33,174 nucleotides of DNA, from positions 1 through 33,174 of the forward strand of contig CADEEL010000030.1 of the NCBI GenBank assembly GCA_902826335.1. Reading direction: 5' to 3'. A program made the position numbers and the translations under genes. The DNA is from an uncultured Alphaproteobacteria bacterium. Lineage in GTDB: Bacteria; Pseudomonadota; Alphaproteobacteria; Caulobacterales; Aquidulcibacteraceae. The notes beneath the pieces are model-generated. The model was not told where the DNA came from. It made no database searches and saw nothing but the letters and a program-made list of their open reading frames with translations. Shown here piece after piece: positions 15,620 through 23,493 of this stretch (positions are counted from its first letter, which is position 1; every line of letters begins with the position of its first letter).

Positions 15620-17485
15620 CTGTCCGCCCGCGAAACCCCCACCGAACTCTTCAAGCGCGCGGTCGCGCAATCGACGCGCGCGCTCGCCGGCGCCGATGAG
15701 CTGGACGTGACGTTCGGCGCCGAAGGCCCGCGCCGCACGGGTGAGCACAAAATCGTCCTGCCCCATCCACCGCGCGTGCTGTCCGGGCCGGAGGCGGAGC
15801 GGCTGCGCGGCCATGCCGATGCGCTTGCGCTCAAGATCGCTCATCATGACGAAGCCGCTCACGCGCACCTGCGTCCGGAGGGCCAAGAGGCGCGCGCGCT
15901 CTTTGATGCGGCCGAGGAGATGCGCGTCCAGGCGCTCGGCGCGAACGCGCTGAAGGGCGTCGCTGGCAATCTCACTGCCGCGCTCACCGAGACCTGCGAG
16001 AAAAAAGGCTATGCGCGGATGGCGGATCGCGCGTCCGCGCCGCTCGCCGATGCGCTCGCGCTCATCGTGCGCGAACGCTTGACAGGCGCCGCCCCGCCCG
16101 CGCCGGCGAAGGCGATGGTCGATCTCTGGCGCGCTGAGATCGAAGCCAAGGCGGGCCCCACGCTCGATAAATTGAGCGGCCTCGCCGCTGATCAGCGCCT
16201 GTTCGCGCGCGCCGCCCGCGATCTCATCCGCGATCTCGATCTCGGCGATGAAATCGGCGCCGAGCCGACGGATGATGAACCCGACGATGCGCGCGACGAC
16301 GCCCAGCCGCCGCCCGAAAGCGATGCTGACGAAGGAACGCCCGATCAGGATCAGCAGCTCGCCGAGATGGAGACGTCGCAGTCCGACATGGATGGCGATG
16401 AAACCGCGACCATGGACGCGGAGGTCGAGTCCGAACCGGATGCCGAAAGCGAAACTGAGCAAGAAGGTCAAAAGCCGCTCCGCCCCAATGTGCGGGACAA
16501 TGACGACGATCCCAACGCGCACTACAAAGTGTTCACCCGCGCCCACGATGAAGAGATCGGCGCTGACGAACTCTGCGATGCGGACGAACTGGCCCGCCTG
16601 CGCTCTTATCTCGATCAGCAATTGAAGCCGCTGCAGAGCATTGTCGGGCGCCTGGCCAATCGCCTGCAACGCCGCCTGCTCGCCAAGCAGAATCGCAATT
16701 GGACGTTCGATCTGGAGGAGGGCGTTCTTGATACGGCGCGCCTCACGCGAGTCATCGTCGATCCCTTGTCCGCACTCTCTTTCAAGGAGGAGGAGGAGGC
16801 CGATTTCAAGGATACGGTCGTCACGCTGCTCATGGATAATTCCGGCTCGATGCGCGGCCGGCCCATCATGGTCGCGGCCCTGTGCGCGGATATTCTGGCG
16901 CGCACACTGGAGCGCTGCGGCGTCAAGGTGGAAATTTTGGGCTTCACCACGCGCGCCTGGAAAGGCGGCATGAGCAAGGAGGAATGGCTGAAGGCTGGCC
17001 GTCCGCCCCAGCCCGGTCGCCTCAATGATCTGCGCCATCTTGTCTACAAGCCGGCCGATGCGCCCTGGCGGCGCGCGCGGCGCAATCTCGGCCTGATGAT
17101 GCGCGAAGGGCTTTTGAAGGAGAATATCGATGGCGAGGCGCTGCTATGGGCGCATGATCGCCTGCTCGGCCGGCCCGAGCAGCGCCGCATCCTCATGGTC
17201 ATCTCCGATGGCGCGCCGGTGGACGATTCAACCCTCTCGGCCAATCCGGGAAATTATCTTGAGAAGCATCTGCGCAACGTGATCCACTGGATCGAGACCC
17301 GCTCTCCGATTGAACTCATCGCCATCGGCATCGGCCATGACGTGACGCGCTATTACGCCCGCGCCGTCACCATCGTGGACGCCGAGCAATTGGGCGGCGC
17401 GATGACGGACAAACTCGCCGAACTCTTCGATGAGGCGCCGCGCATGGAGCGCGCCGCGCCGCGTCGCCGTACGCGCGTCGCCTGA
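15620..17485 (+). CDS. cobT: Cobaltochelatase subunit CobT, probable CTG start
   Basis: About 621 residues. CobT pairs with CobS to form the AAA+/VWA motor of aerobic cobaltochelatase. The first half is a CobT N-terminal domain, followed by a very acidic linker (around residues 215-290). A C-terminal VWA domain has the MIDAS motif [10 protein letters not shown]. The family N-terminus ([19 protein letters not shown]) lies upstream of the first canonical start (GTG at 15707). In-frame codons back to the stop at 15584-15586 contain no ATG, GTG or TTG. The best start is therefore CTG at 15620, reading M-S-A-R-E with AAGGA eight bases upstream. The expected ATG seems to have lost its A at the cassette junction. 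Confidence 0.9.
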   Translation: MSARETPTELFKRAVAQSTRALAGADELDVTFGAEGPRRTGEHKIVLPHPPRVLSGPEAERLRGHADALALKIAHHDEAAHAHLRPEGQEARALFDAAEEMRVQALGANALKGVAGNLTAALTETCEKKGYARMADRASAPLADALALIVRERLTGAAPPAPAKAMVDLWRAEIEAKAGPTLDKLSGLAADQRLFARAARDLIRDLDLGDEIGAEPTDDEPDDARDDAQPPPESDADEGTPDQDQQLAEMETSQSDMDGDETATMDAEVESEPDAESETEQEGQKPLRPNVRDNDDDPNAHYKVFTRAHDEEIGADELCDADELARLRSYLDQQLKPLQSIVGRLANRLQRRLLAKQNRNWTFDLEEGVLDTARLTRVIVDPLSALSFKEEEEADFKDTVVTLLMDNSGSMRGRPIMVAALCADILARTLERCGVKVEILGFTTRAWKGGMSKEEWLKAGRPPQPGRLNDLRHLVYKPADAPWRRARRNLGLMMREGLLKENIDGEALLWAHDRLLGRPEQRRILMVISDGAPVDDSTLSANPGNYLEKHLRNVIHWIETRSPIELIAIGIGHDVTRYYARAVTIVDAEQLGGAMTDKLAELFDEAPRMERAAPRRRTRVA

Positions 17486-18489
17486 TGCGCCGCGGCGTTC
17501 TCGTTGCGCTCGCCGCGCTTGCGCTCGCCGCGTGCGATCAGGCGCGGTCGGTGCCCCCCGATTCAGCCAATTGGCGCGCGATTGAAGTGACGGCCGCGCC
17601 CGTCGAACTCGATCCCGATCATCCGGCGCCCACGCGCGTCGGCGCGCTCGTCTTTCGCGGCGGTGTTGAGCTGCGCTCGCGCGACGCCGCGTTCGGCGGC
17701 CTTTCGGGCTTGTGGGTTGGGCCGGATGGGCGCCTGGTGGCTGTCTCGGATGCGGGCTTCTGGCTCTCCGCGCGCCTGATCGCCAATACCGAAACCGGCG
17801 CGCCGCTTGAGCTGCGCGAGGCGCGCGTCGCCACTTTTCGCGATGAGCGCGGCGCGGAATTGAGCGAGGGCGTCGACAAGGACGCCGAAGGCCTGGCCCG
17901 CCTTGCGGACGGCCGCTTCGCCGTCAGCTTCGAGCACACGCATCTTGTGCGCATCTATGATCTTGACGGCGCCGGCGTCGCAGCGCCTTCGGTGATGGGC
18001 CCGCGTCTCGTCGGCGTCGAGCGCCTCGAACCGAATGCGAGTCTTGAAGCCATCGCCGATGCCGGCGCTGGGCGCGTGCTCGTCGGCGCGGAGCGCAGCG
18101 ATGGCCCGCGCACGCCGCTCTGGTCGGCGTCGATCGCGTCAAGCGCGCCCGCGCCGCGCACAGGCGAACTCGATCTGCCGTTCGGCTATGGCCTGGTGAG
18201 CCTGGATCGCCTGCCGGACGGGAATTTCATCGCCGTGCAACGGTTCTACGCGCCTGTCGTCGGCGTGCGCATACGCATCGTGCGCATCGCCGCCGCTTCC
18301 GCCGCCGCCGGGCCCGCGCGCGTGACTATGCTGGCCGATCTGGGTGCGGACTTTGAACTCGACAATTTCGAAAGTGTCGCGGTCACCCCGCTGCCCGATG
18401 GCGGCGCGCGCCTGCATCTCATCTCGGACAATAACTTCTCGCCCGCCCAGCGCACGCTGCTTTACGTGTTCGATCTGCCCTCGTCCTGA
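17485..18489 (+). CDS. Esterase-like phytase-family lipoprotein
   Basis: 334 residues. The N-terminus [19 protein letters not shown] has a lipobox ending at C17, so the protein is likely a membrane-anchored lipoprotein. The rest resembles the esterase-like activity of phytase family (PF13449, beta-propeller): FGGLSGLWVGPDGRLVAVSDAGFW, DKDAEGLARLADGRFAVSFEH, NASLEAIA, DNFESVAV and LISDNNFSPAQRTLLYVFDL. The ATG shares one base with the cobT stop (TGATG), so translation is probably coupled. This gene is a common neighbour of cobT and rpmB in alphaproteobacteria. Its 3' end overlaps the convergent site-2 protease by 28 bases. The substrate is unknown. Confidence 0.85.
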   Translation: MRRGVLVALAALALAACDQARSVPPDSANWRAIEVTAAPVELDPDHPAPTRVGALVFRGGVELRSRDAAFGGLSGLWVGPDGRLVAVSDAGFWLSARLIANTETGAPLELREARVATFRDERGAELSEGVDKDAEGLARLADGRFAVSFEHTHLVRIYDLDGAGVAAPSVMGPRLVGVERLEPNASLEAIADAGAGRVLVGAERSDGPRTPLWSASIASSAPAPRTGELDLPFGYGLVSLDRLPDGNFIAVQRFYAPVVGVRIRIVRIAAASAAAGPARVTMLADLGADFELDNFESVAVTPLPDGGARLHLISDNNFSPAQRTLLYVFDLPSS

Positions 18490-19175
18490 GCAGTGCGAAG
18501 CTGCGCCTGCGCGAACCTGAACTCCGCCAGCGCCGCCAGCGCCAGCAGCAGCGAGACGCCCAGCGTCCACCAATACGAGTTCACATAGCCCCAGTATCCG
18601 GTCGCGGCCGCGATCAGGAAGCCGAGCACGGCCGTGATCAGCCGCGCGCGCGCCACGTTCATGGCGAAGCTCAGTGCGGCGGTGAGAATGCGTCCGCCAT
18701 CGAGCGGAAAGCCTGGCAGCAGATTGAACACGCCGAGCAGCAAGCTGATCATCATCAGCGATTGCAGGTACGCGATGGCGAGCGCGCCGCCCGCCGCGTC
18801 GGGCGCCGAGAACGGTGGGATCAGAAAGAGCGCGCCCGCCGTCGCGAGATTCGCCAATGGCCCGGCCGCCGAGACGGCTATGTCATGCCAGCGCCGCTGC
18901 GGCGGATGCGCGAACTCCACATGCCCGCCCATGAACGAAAGCACGATGCGCTTGCTGGGCAGGTTAAGCGCGGCCGCGACGCCCGCATGGCCGAATTCGT
19001 GCAAGAGGATTGCGCTGAGCAGCGCCGCGAGCAGCACCAGCGCGCTCGGCAGGGCGGCGAACCCGCCATTGTCCAGCGCCGAAAGGATGAGGTAGCCCGC
19101 CAGCAGCGCGACGGACCAATCGACGATGATCGCCGCGCCTGCGAATGTGCCTATGCGAAGGCCGCCCTCGGCCAA
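18462..19175 (-). CDS. Site-2 protease family (M50) membrane metalloprotease
   Basis: 237 residues with about six hydrophobic segments. The zinc motif H59-E60-F-G-H63 lies in the second membrane segment (AILLHEFGHAG). The third ligand is in NLLPGFPLDGGRIL (D159), the standard M50 pair. It fits the compact SpoIVFB-like subgroup without a PDZ domain or a CBS pair. Intramembrane cleavage of a regulator or signal-peptide remnant is the expected role, but the substrate is not evident. The start lies three bases after the rpmB stop, so the two are probably co-transcribed. Confidence 0.9.
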   Translation of the reverse strand: MAEGGLRIGTFAGAAIIVDWSVALLAGYLILSALDNGGFAALPSALVLLAALLSAILLHEFGHAGVAAALNLPSKRIVLSFMGGHVEFAHPPQRRWHDIAVSAAGPLANLATAGALFLIPPFSAPDAAGGALAIAYLQSLMMISLLLGVFNLLPGFPLDGGRILTAALSFAMNVARARLITAVLGFLIAAATGYWGYVNSYWWTLGVSLLLALAALAEFRFAQAQLRTAQDEGRSNT

Positions 19176-19178
19176 GAC

Positions 19179-19478
19179 TTAAGCCGCGCTTGCGGTCGCG
19201 GTCGCCTTCTTCTGCACCGCGCGCTGGATCCGCGCCGCGCGATCCGAGAGCTGGTTCGCGCCCGCCTTGAGCAGAAACGCATCGAGCCCGCCGACATGAT
19301 CGACCGAGCGCAGCGCCGCCGCCGTCACGCGCAGGCGATAGGTTTGCCCCAGCGCGTCGCTGGCCAGGCTCACATTGACGAGATTGGGCTCGAACGTGCG
19401 CTTGGTCTTGATGTTGGAATGGCTGACCTTATGACCAATCTGGCGGTTGACGCCGGTCAGCTCGCAACGGCGGGACAT
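19179..19478 (-). CDS. rpmB: 50S ribosomal protein L28
   Basis: 99 residues. [10 protein letters not shown], a stretch with [19 protein letters not shown], and [34 protein letters not shown] are diagnostic of alphaproteobacterial L28, which is longer than the 78-residue E. coli form. The C-terminal Lys/Ala tail is normal for the group. L28 is a large-subunit protein needed for late assembly. The gene leads a minus-strand unit with the M50 protease and is divergent from the DUF3108 gene. Confidence 0.96.
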   Translation of the reverse strand: MSRRCELTGVNRQIGHKVSHSNIKTKRTFEPNLVNVSLASDALGQTYRLRVTAAALRSVDHVGGLDAFLLKAGANQLSDRAARIQRAVQKKATATASAA

Positions 19479-19665
19479 GGGGAGGCCTTGTTTTGGGGCG
19501 AAAAACGAAGGGCGGAGAGTTACGCGAAGGGCGCCGGCCGGTCAAGCGCGGCCGCGCCGCCGCTTGGCGCTTTTTGGCCGCTTTTCGTTCATGGCCAGGT
19601 CACACGCCGGTCGCTAGATGACAAACTGGAGAGGGCCCGAAGCGGCCGAACCGAAGGGCCTTAGT

Positions 19666-20436
19666 ATGAAGCCGTTGCTCGCGCTCGCAAGTCTGGGTCT
19701 CGCCGCTTTGGCGCCCGCCGCCTCCGCGCAGGCGCCGGAAGCCGCGCGCTTCAATGTCGTGTTCAGTGTGCAGGCGCGCGGCATCACCGCCGGCGAATAC
19801 ACGTTGAGCGCCGCCTATGGCGCTTCGACCTATGAAGTCACCGCCAACCGCCGCATGACTGGCCTTGTCCGCGCGGCCGTGGGCTCAAGCCAGGATTATC
19901 GCTATTCAGTGCGCGGCGCGATCGCCGGCGGCGCGCTCACACCGAGCGAATATCAGCACCAGGGCGGGCGGAGAAATCGCCTGGTCCAGGCCCATTTCAG
20001 CGCCAACGATGTGCTTACGGTGGCCACGCCGCAAATGGGCATGGGCGAGCCGCCCGCCACGCCCGCGCAGCGTCGCGGCGTCATCGATCAATTGACGGCG
20101 ATGGCGGCGATGATCGTCGCGCCTGGCGATCCGTGCCAACGCACCCTGCACGTCTATATGGATGGCCGCTCGCGTTTCGATTTCGTGTTGACGCCCGATG
20201 GCCGCCAGAACGTGAATGTCGCTGGCTATCGCGGCCAGGCGCACCGCTGCCGGGTGCAATTCCGACCGATCGCCGGCTTCTCCGATCCGCAGGAGGCGGC
20301 CACGCTCACCTTTTTGTTCGGCAGCCTGCCGAACGGCATGCACGCCCCGCTGCGCATCGAAATGCCGTCGGACGATGGGATCGTCATCCTCCAGGCCCGC
20401 CGCTTTGACGCGACCGGCGCGCCTCCACGCGGCTGA
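19666..20436 (+). CDS. DUF3108 exported protein
   Basis: 256 residues from the ATG at 19666, chosen because MKPLLALASLGLAALAPAASAQA is a clean signal peptide with an AQA cleavage site. The mature part (FNVVFSVQARGITAGEYTLSAAYGASTYEVTANRRMTGL, followed by GSSQDYRYSVRG, then PSEYQHQGG) follows the DUF3108 pattern, a beta-rich periplasmic domain of unknown function. A divergent rpmB-DUF3108 pair is common in this lineage. One Cys pair, CQRTL and HRCRV, could form a disulfide. The region directly after it is where both mobile elements have landed. Confidence 0.85.
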   Translation: MKPLLALASLGLAALAPAASAQAPEAARFNVVFSVQARGITAGEYTLSAAYGASTYEVTANRRMTGLVRAAVGSSQDYRYSVRGAIAGGALTPSEYQHQGGRRNRLVQAHFSANDVLTVATPQMGMGEPPATPAQRRGVIDQLTAMAAMIVAPGDPCQRTLHVYMDGRSRFDFVLTPDGRQNVNVAGYRGQAHRCRVQFRPIAGFSDPQEAATLTFLFGSLPNGMHAPLRIEMPSDDGIVILQARRFDATGAPPRG

Positions 20437-20561
20437 TTTCAAGCTCGGACCAAGACTTGTGCGTTACTTAAGTCTTAACCACAAGATATCGCCGTGAACA
20501 AAGGCAGAAGAATCGGGGATCACTGATTCGTCGATGATTCGTTCTGGTTTGTTCTGCGGCG

Positions 20562-20569
20562 ATTCTATG
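20562..20569 (+). repeat. Left target-site duplication of the IS1-like element
   Basis: ATTCTATG directly abuts the left terminal inverted repeat. The same eight bases directly follow the right one at 24019-24026. Confidence 0.85.
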
Positions 20570-20588
20570 GGTAGTGTCTCAGTTTGAA
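20570..20588 (+). repeat. Left terminal inverted repeat of the IS1-like element
   Basis: GGTAGTGTCTCAGTTTGAA, exact reverse complement of 24000-24018. Confidence 0.9.
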
Positions 20589-20643
20589 TTAGAAAAAGTG
20601 CCTGCCGGTAAGCAGTAATTTCATGGACGGAATGAATGTGCCG

Positions 20644-20841
20644 CTAGATATCGCCTAGCTGATCCTCGCCGTCCCACCGCGCGATGTCTCCTTTGGCCAG
20701 AGCCTCCTTGATCCCTGCGTCAATGAAGCGCCGGATGATCTCATTTTCATCCCATCCGTAGAGCTCAGTCTCCAAGAGCGCGTCGATGTAGTGGCGCGTT
20801 TTCGGAAGTAGCTTCAAGCGCGGGCGTTCCGGGGTCGGCAC
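20644..20841 (-). CDS. Small RHH-like hypothetical protein
   Basis: 65 residues from a GTG at 20841, with AGGGA a few bases upstream. The sequence RLKLLPKTRHYIDALLETELYGWDENEIIRRFIDAGIKEAL looks like a short ribbon-helix-helix-like protein of the LYG type: a strand, then two amphipathic helices. Such proteins are often DNA-binding antitoxins or element regulators. It lies inside the left end of the IS1-like element, downstream of the transposase and beyond a minus-strand terminator, so it may be expressed separately. The family assignment is by pattern only. Confidence 0.55.
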   Translation of the reverse strand: MPTPERPRLKLLPKTRHYIDALLETELYGWDENEIIRRFIDAGIKEALAKGDIARWDGEDQLGDI

Positions 20842-20917
20842 GCCGTCCCTGTTAGACGTTCGTTAATAGTCTGGCCATAGAAGTCCTCTCTGGGGCCAAA
20901 CGGAGAACGTTCGGCCC

Positions 20918-20947
20918 AAAAAGAGTGGGGCGGCCCAAGCCGCCCCA
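20918..20947 (-). terminator. Rho-independent terminator downstream of the IS1-like transposase
   Basis: TGGGGCGGC (20926-20934) pairs with GCCGCCCCA (20939-20947) around a 4-base loop. On the minus strand the stem is followed by CTC and five Ts. It would stop leftward transcripts from the transposase. Confidence 0.75.
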
Positions 20948-21085
20948 GGATGGTCTCGCGACCTGAAATGCAGACGTTGCCACTGTGGACCGTACCGACC
21001 GTTGGGCGGCCGGTACGGCCCAGGCTCAGCCCCCTTGCGAGAGTCGCCAGTACGGGCACCATCCCTCGCATTCATTGCGGGGGGA

Positions 21086-21967
21086 TTAACCGTATTTTTT
21101 ATACTGTCCGCGCGGCTTCGGCGCGTTCACGCGCACGTCGATGCGCTCCGCGATGTCTTCCATCGACCAGAGCGTATCGACGAGCCCAGCCGACATTGCC
21201 GGCGACATGCGCAGCGCCTTATGCACTCGCACGAAGTTGTAGTGCATGAAGAAGAGGGCGAGCGCGTAGACGTGGTTCGCGTACTTCTTCGAATGGGCGT
21301 TGGTGAGACGCGTGAAGCGGCGCATCCCCATGCGCATGGTGAGGTTCGCGCGTTCGACGTGCGACGTTGAGATTTTCCGTTCGTCGGGATCGCCAAGCAG
21401 CGGCGTTTTGAGCGCGCCTACGCATACGGGCGGCGAATATTTACGTTCCGGGCTACTGCCCGGCGCCTCGCCGAACACTTTGACCAGCTGTGCGTAATCC
21501 ACGTCATCGCCGAACGCGATCTCAACGGCTTGGCGATAGAGCGCGAGTCCATCGGTCGTCAGTTGCACGCGGTCAACCAGCCGTCGCGCGAGATCGTCCA
21601 TAACGGCCTGGGCCATGCGCGCCGAGCGCCCACCGGCGGCGTAGGAAATGATCAGCTTGGTTTCGCTGTCGAGCGCGGTCCAAGTCCACACATCGCCCGC
21701 GTCGCGCGGCGCGGCCTTGGCGCGGGCGACGTTCTTCTGCTTCGCGTAGCAGAAGCTCCAAATCTCATCGCATTGGACGTAGCGGGCCTTCACGTGCGTC
21801 ACGAGCTGGTCGTGGAGGTCTAGGCACGTCTCGCCCGCGTCCACGAGGAGCTTGGAGACTGTGTTGATGCTGACGCCGACCACGCGGGAGATCGCCCGCA
21901 TCGACACGCCCTCGCACAGCATGTTGAGGATTTGGACGCGCTTCGCGAGGGGCAGGACGTTCGCCAT
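21086..21967 (-). CDS. IS1-type DDE transposase
   Basis: 293 residues from the ATG at 21967. An N-terminal helix-turn-helix (AKRVQILNMLCEGVSMRAISRVVGVSINTVSKLLVDAG) is followed by a DDE core: D67 in QCDEIWSFC, D139 in LTTDGLALY and E205 in SHVERANLTMRM, the spacing and flanks seen in IS1-family transposases of the single-frame type. The C-terminus (FFMHYNFVRVHKALRMSPAMSAGL) is intact, so it is probably active. The frame continues upstream to 22048, but a consensus promoter directly before 21967 argues for the shorter start. No frameshift signal is needed, unlike enteric IS1. Confidence 0.9.
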   Translation of the reverse strand: MANVLPLAKRVQILNMLCEGVSMRAISRVVGVSINTVSKLLVDAGETCLDLHDQLVTHVKARYVQCDEIWSFCYAKQKNVARAKAAPRDAGDVWTWTALDSETKLIISYAAGGRSARMAQAVMDDLARRLVDRVQLTTDGLALYRQAVEIAFGDDVDYAQLVKVFGEAPGSSPERKYSPPVCVGALKTPLLGDPDERKISTSHVERANLTMRMGMRRFTRLTNAHSKKYANHVYALALFFMHYNFVRVHKALRMSPAMSAGLVDTLWSMEDIAERIDVRVNAPKPRGQYKKYG

Positions 21968-21973
21968 ACCCGC

Positions 21974-22007
21974 TTTATATTGAACTTTATGCTTAGTGTC
22001 AAGCATA
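21974..22007 (-). promoter_or_regulatory. Consensus promoter and palindromic operator of the IS1-like transposase
   Basis: On the minus strand TTGACA (22002-21997), a 17-base spacer and TATAAA (21979-21974) end six bases before the ATG, predicting a leaderless mRNA. A palindrome, TATGCTT and AAGCATA at 21988-22007 with a 6-base gap, overlaps the -35 box and could be an operator. Confidence 0.8.
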
Positions 22008-22016
22008 GTGGGCGCC

Positions 22017-22088
22017 CGCCGCAGAACGCGCCATACTTGCCGCCACAAACATCGCCAAAATCATCGCCACATACGCCGCCACAGAATC
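22017..22088 (+). repeat. Array of six degenerate 12-bp repeats upstream of the Fic promoter
   Basis: Six contiguous 12-base units starting CGCC: CGCCGCAGAACG, CGCCATACTTGC, CGCCACAAACAT, CGCCAAAATCAT, CGCCACATACGC and CGCCACAGAATC. The array lies between the transposase promoter and the Fic promoter. Confidence 0.75.
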
Positions 22089-22109
22089 GGCAAGCGATTC
22101 ATAAATACC

Positions 22110-22137
22110 TTGACAAATAAGGGATTTCAAGTATCGT
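22110..22137 (+). promoter_or_regulatory. Promoter of the Fic gene
   Basis: TTGACA (22110-22115), a 16-base spacer and TATCGT (22132-22137). It lies in the gap between the two 12-bp repeat arrays. The predicted leader is about 65 bases and contains the second array. Confidence 0.6.
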
Positions 22138-22143
22138 TCGCAC

Positions 22144-22203
22144 GGCCAAAAACCTCGCCAAAGAAGTCGCCAAAAACCAAGCCACAAACCACGCCTGAAG
22201 AGT
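22144..22203 (+). repeat. Second array of five 12-bp repeats, in the Fic leader
   Basis: Units GGCCAAAAACCT, CGCCAAAGAAGT, CGCCAAAAACCA, AGCCACAAACCA and CGCCTGAAGAGT share the pattern of the first array. The last unit ends six bases before the Fic ATG. Confidence 0.7.
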
Positions 22204-22209
22204 GCTCAA

Positions 22210-23493
22210 ATGGCAAAATCCTCTGAAAAAGCAAGGTCGGGAAAGCCCGCGGGCAAACCTGCGAAAGTCGCCAAAACAGCGCGGGTCAAGGTCGACAAGT
22301 TATCGCTTCAGGACGATGGCGAAGACATCGCGCTGATGGAGCCCATGGCTATTAGCGAGGGCTCAAAGTGGCGGGGTGAAATGAGCGAGTTGGCGCTGGA
22401 GCTGACGTATCAAGCGGCAGACTTTCGGAGCAGCTTGCCGAGCGGCATTCGGGCCGCGCTGTGCGATCTAGTTCGCAATATGAATTGCTATTACAGCAAC
22501 TTGATTGAAGGTCACGATACGCATCCGATCGCAATCGAGCGAGCGCTAAACAACGTATATGACTCGGACCCGAAGAAGAGAAACCTACAGAAGGAAGCTA
22601 GGGCGCACGTAGCTGTACAACGCTGGATCGACGAGGGCCACCTGAATGGAAGGATAACGGAGGTCGACAGTATCCGCGAAATCCATCGCCGCTTCGTGGA
22701 TTGCCTCCCAGAAGAATTGAAGTGGGTCGAGCACAAAGGCGAGAAGCTGCCAATTGTGCCGGGTGAGTTTCGAGAACATTTCGTAGAGGTTGGAATGCAC
22801 CGGGCTATAAGTCCGGGGGCGGTCCCACGGTTTATGGACCGTTTCGAGCAAGCGTATTCAGGGCTCAGTCGCGCCAAGGCGATAACTGTCTGCGCGGCAG
22901 CTCACCATCGCTTTGCATGGATACACCCGTTTCTTGACGGCAATGGCCGCGTCGTGCGCTTGATTTCTCATGCCATGATGTCAGAGGCGCTTGATACCGG
23001 CGGCGTGTGGTCAATCGCCCGTGGTTTGGCGCGCAACGTCGATGCATACAAGGGTCATCTCGCAGAGTGTGACATGGCGCGTAGAAACGATCTCGATGGG
23101 CGCGGCAATCTCAGTGAAGAGGCGCTGGCCAACTTTACGCGCTTCTTCATCACGACTTGTATTGATCAGGTTTCTTTCATGCGCGGGCTTATGCAGCCGG
23201 ACAAAATGCTAGCGCGCGTGCTAACCTGGGCGGAAGAAGAAGTGCGCCTTGGATCGTTCCCAAAACACGCCGTCAGAATCATGGAGGCGATCCTCCTGCG
23301 CGGGGAACTAGCGAGATCGGACGTGCCCGACCTGATCCAAACGTCGGATCGATCAGCAACCAGACTCATGGGGCAGCTCAACAAGTTTGGAGTTGTGACC
23401 TCAGAGTCATCTAAGGCGCCGTGGCGCTTGGCGCTTCCGGCCACGTTGGCGCAGCGCTGGTTTCCGGGCCTCTATCCGGCTGGTGCGCCCTAA
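22210..23493 (+). CDS. Fic-domain protein (probable AMP-transferase)
   Basis: 427 residues. The Fic core motif HPFLDGNGR lies at residues 239-247 with catalytic H239, in RFAWIHPFLDGNGRVVRL. An N-terminal inhibitory helix motif, S96-N-L-I-E100-G101 (SxxxEG), marks the class II self-inhibited type. The C-terminal 100 residues (MEAILLRGELARSDVPDLIQTSDRSATRLMGQLNKFGVV) look like a winged helix, which could bind DNA. The first 30 residues are Lys/Ala rich and disordered. Fic enzymes usually transfer AMP to a protein hydroxyl. It sits inside the IS1-like element with its own promoter, and the downstream convergent gene stop abuts its own. The target protein is unknown. Confidence 0.9.
   Translation: MAKSSEKARSGKPAGKPAKVAKTARVKVDKLSLQDDGEDIALMEPMAISEGSKWRGEMSELALELTYQAADFRSSLPSGIRAALCDLVRNMNCYYSNLIEGHDTHPIAIERALNNVYDSDPKKRNLQKEARAHVAVQRWIDEGHLNGRITEVDSIREIHRRFVDCLPEELKWVEHKGEKLPIVPGEFREHFVEVGMHRAISPGAVPRFMDRFEQAYSGLSRAKAITVCAAAHHRFAWIHPFLDGNGRVVRLISHAMMSEALDTGGVWSIARGLARNVDAYKGHLAECDMARRNDLDGRGNLSEEALANFTRFFITTCIDQVSFMRGLMQPDKMLARVLTWAEEEVRLGSFPKHAVRIMEAILLRGELARSDVPDLIQTSDRSATRLMGQLNKFGVVTSESSKAPWRLALPATLAQRWFPGLYPAGAP

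Noticed and set aside
15605-17038. 477-residue open frame antisense to cobT
   Set aside because: Its translation mirrors the acidic and VWA coding of cobT and has no family features; cobT is clearly the real gene.
20452-20476. Terminator after the DUF3108 gene (AAGACTT and AAGTCTT)
   Set aside because: An AT-rich 7-bp stem with an 11-base loop and no T-run; too weak to call.
20814-21075. Two overlapping minus-strand frames of 70 and 85 codons beside the IS1-like transposase
   Set aside because: Translations have no protein-like pattern and pass through a strong terminator hairpin; more likely non-coding.
21932-22226. Plus-strand frames through the 12-bp repeats (PPQT/SPKS-like and Arg/His-rich)
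   Set aside because: The period of 12 gives repeated four-residue units by chance, but the frames overlap the transposase start and promoters and have no ribosome-binding sites.
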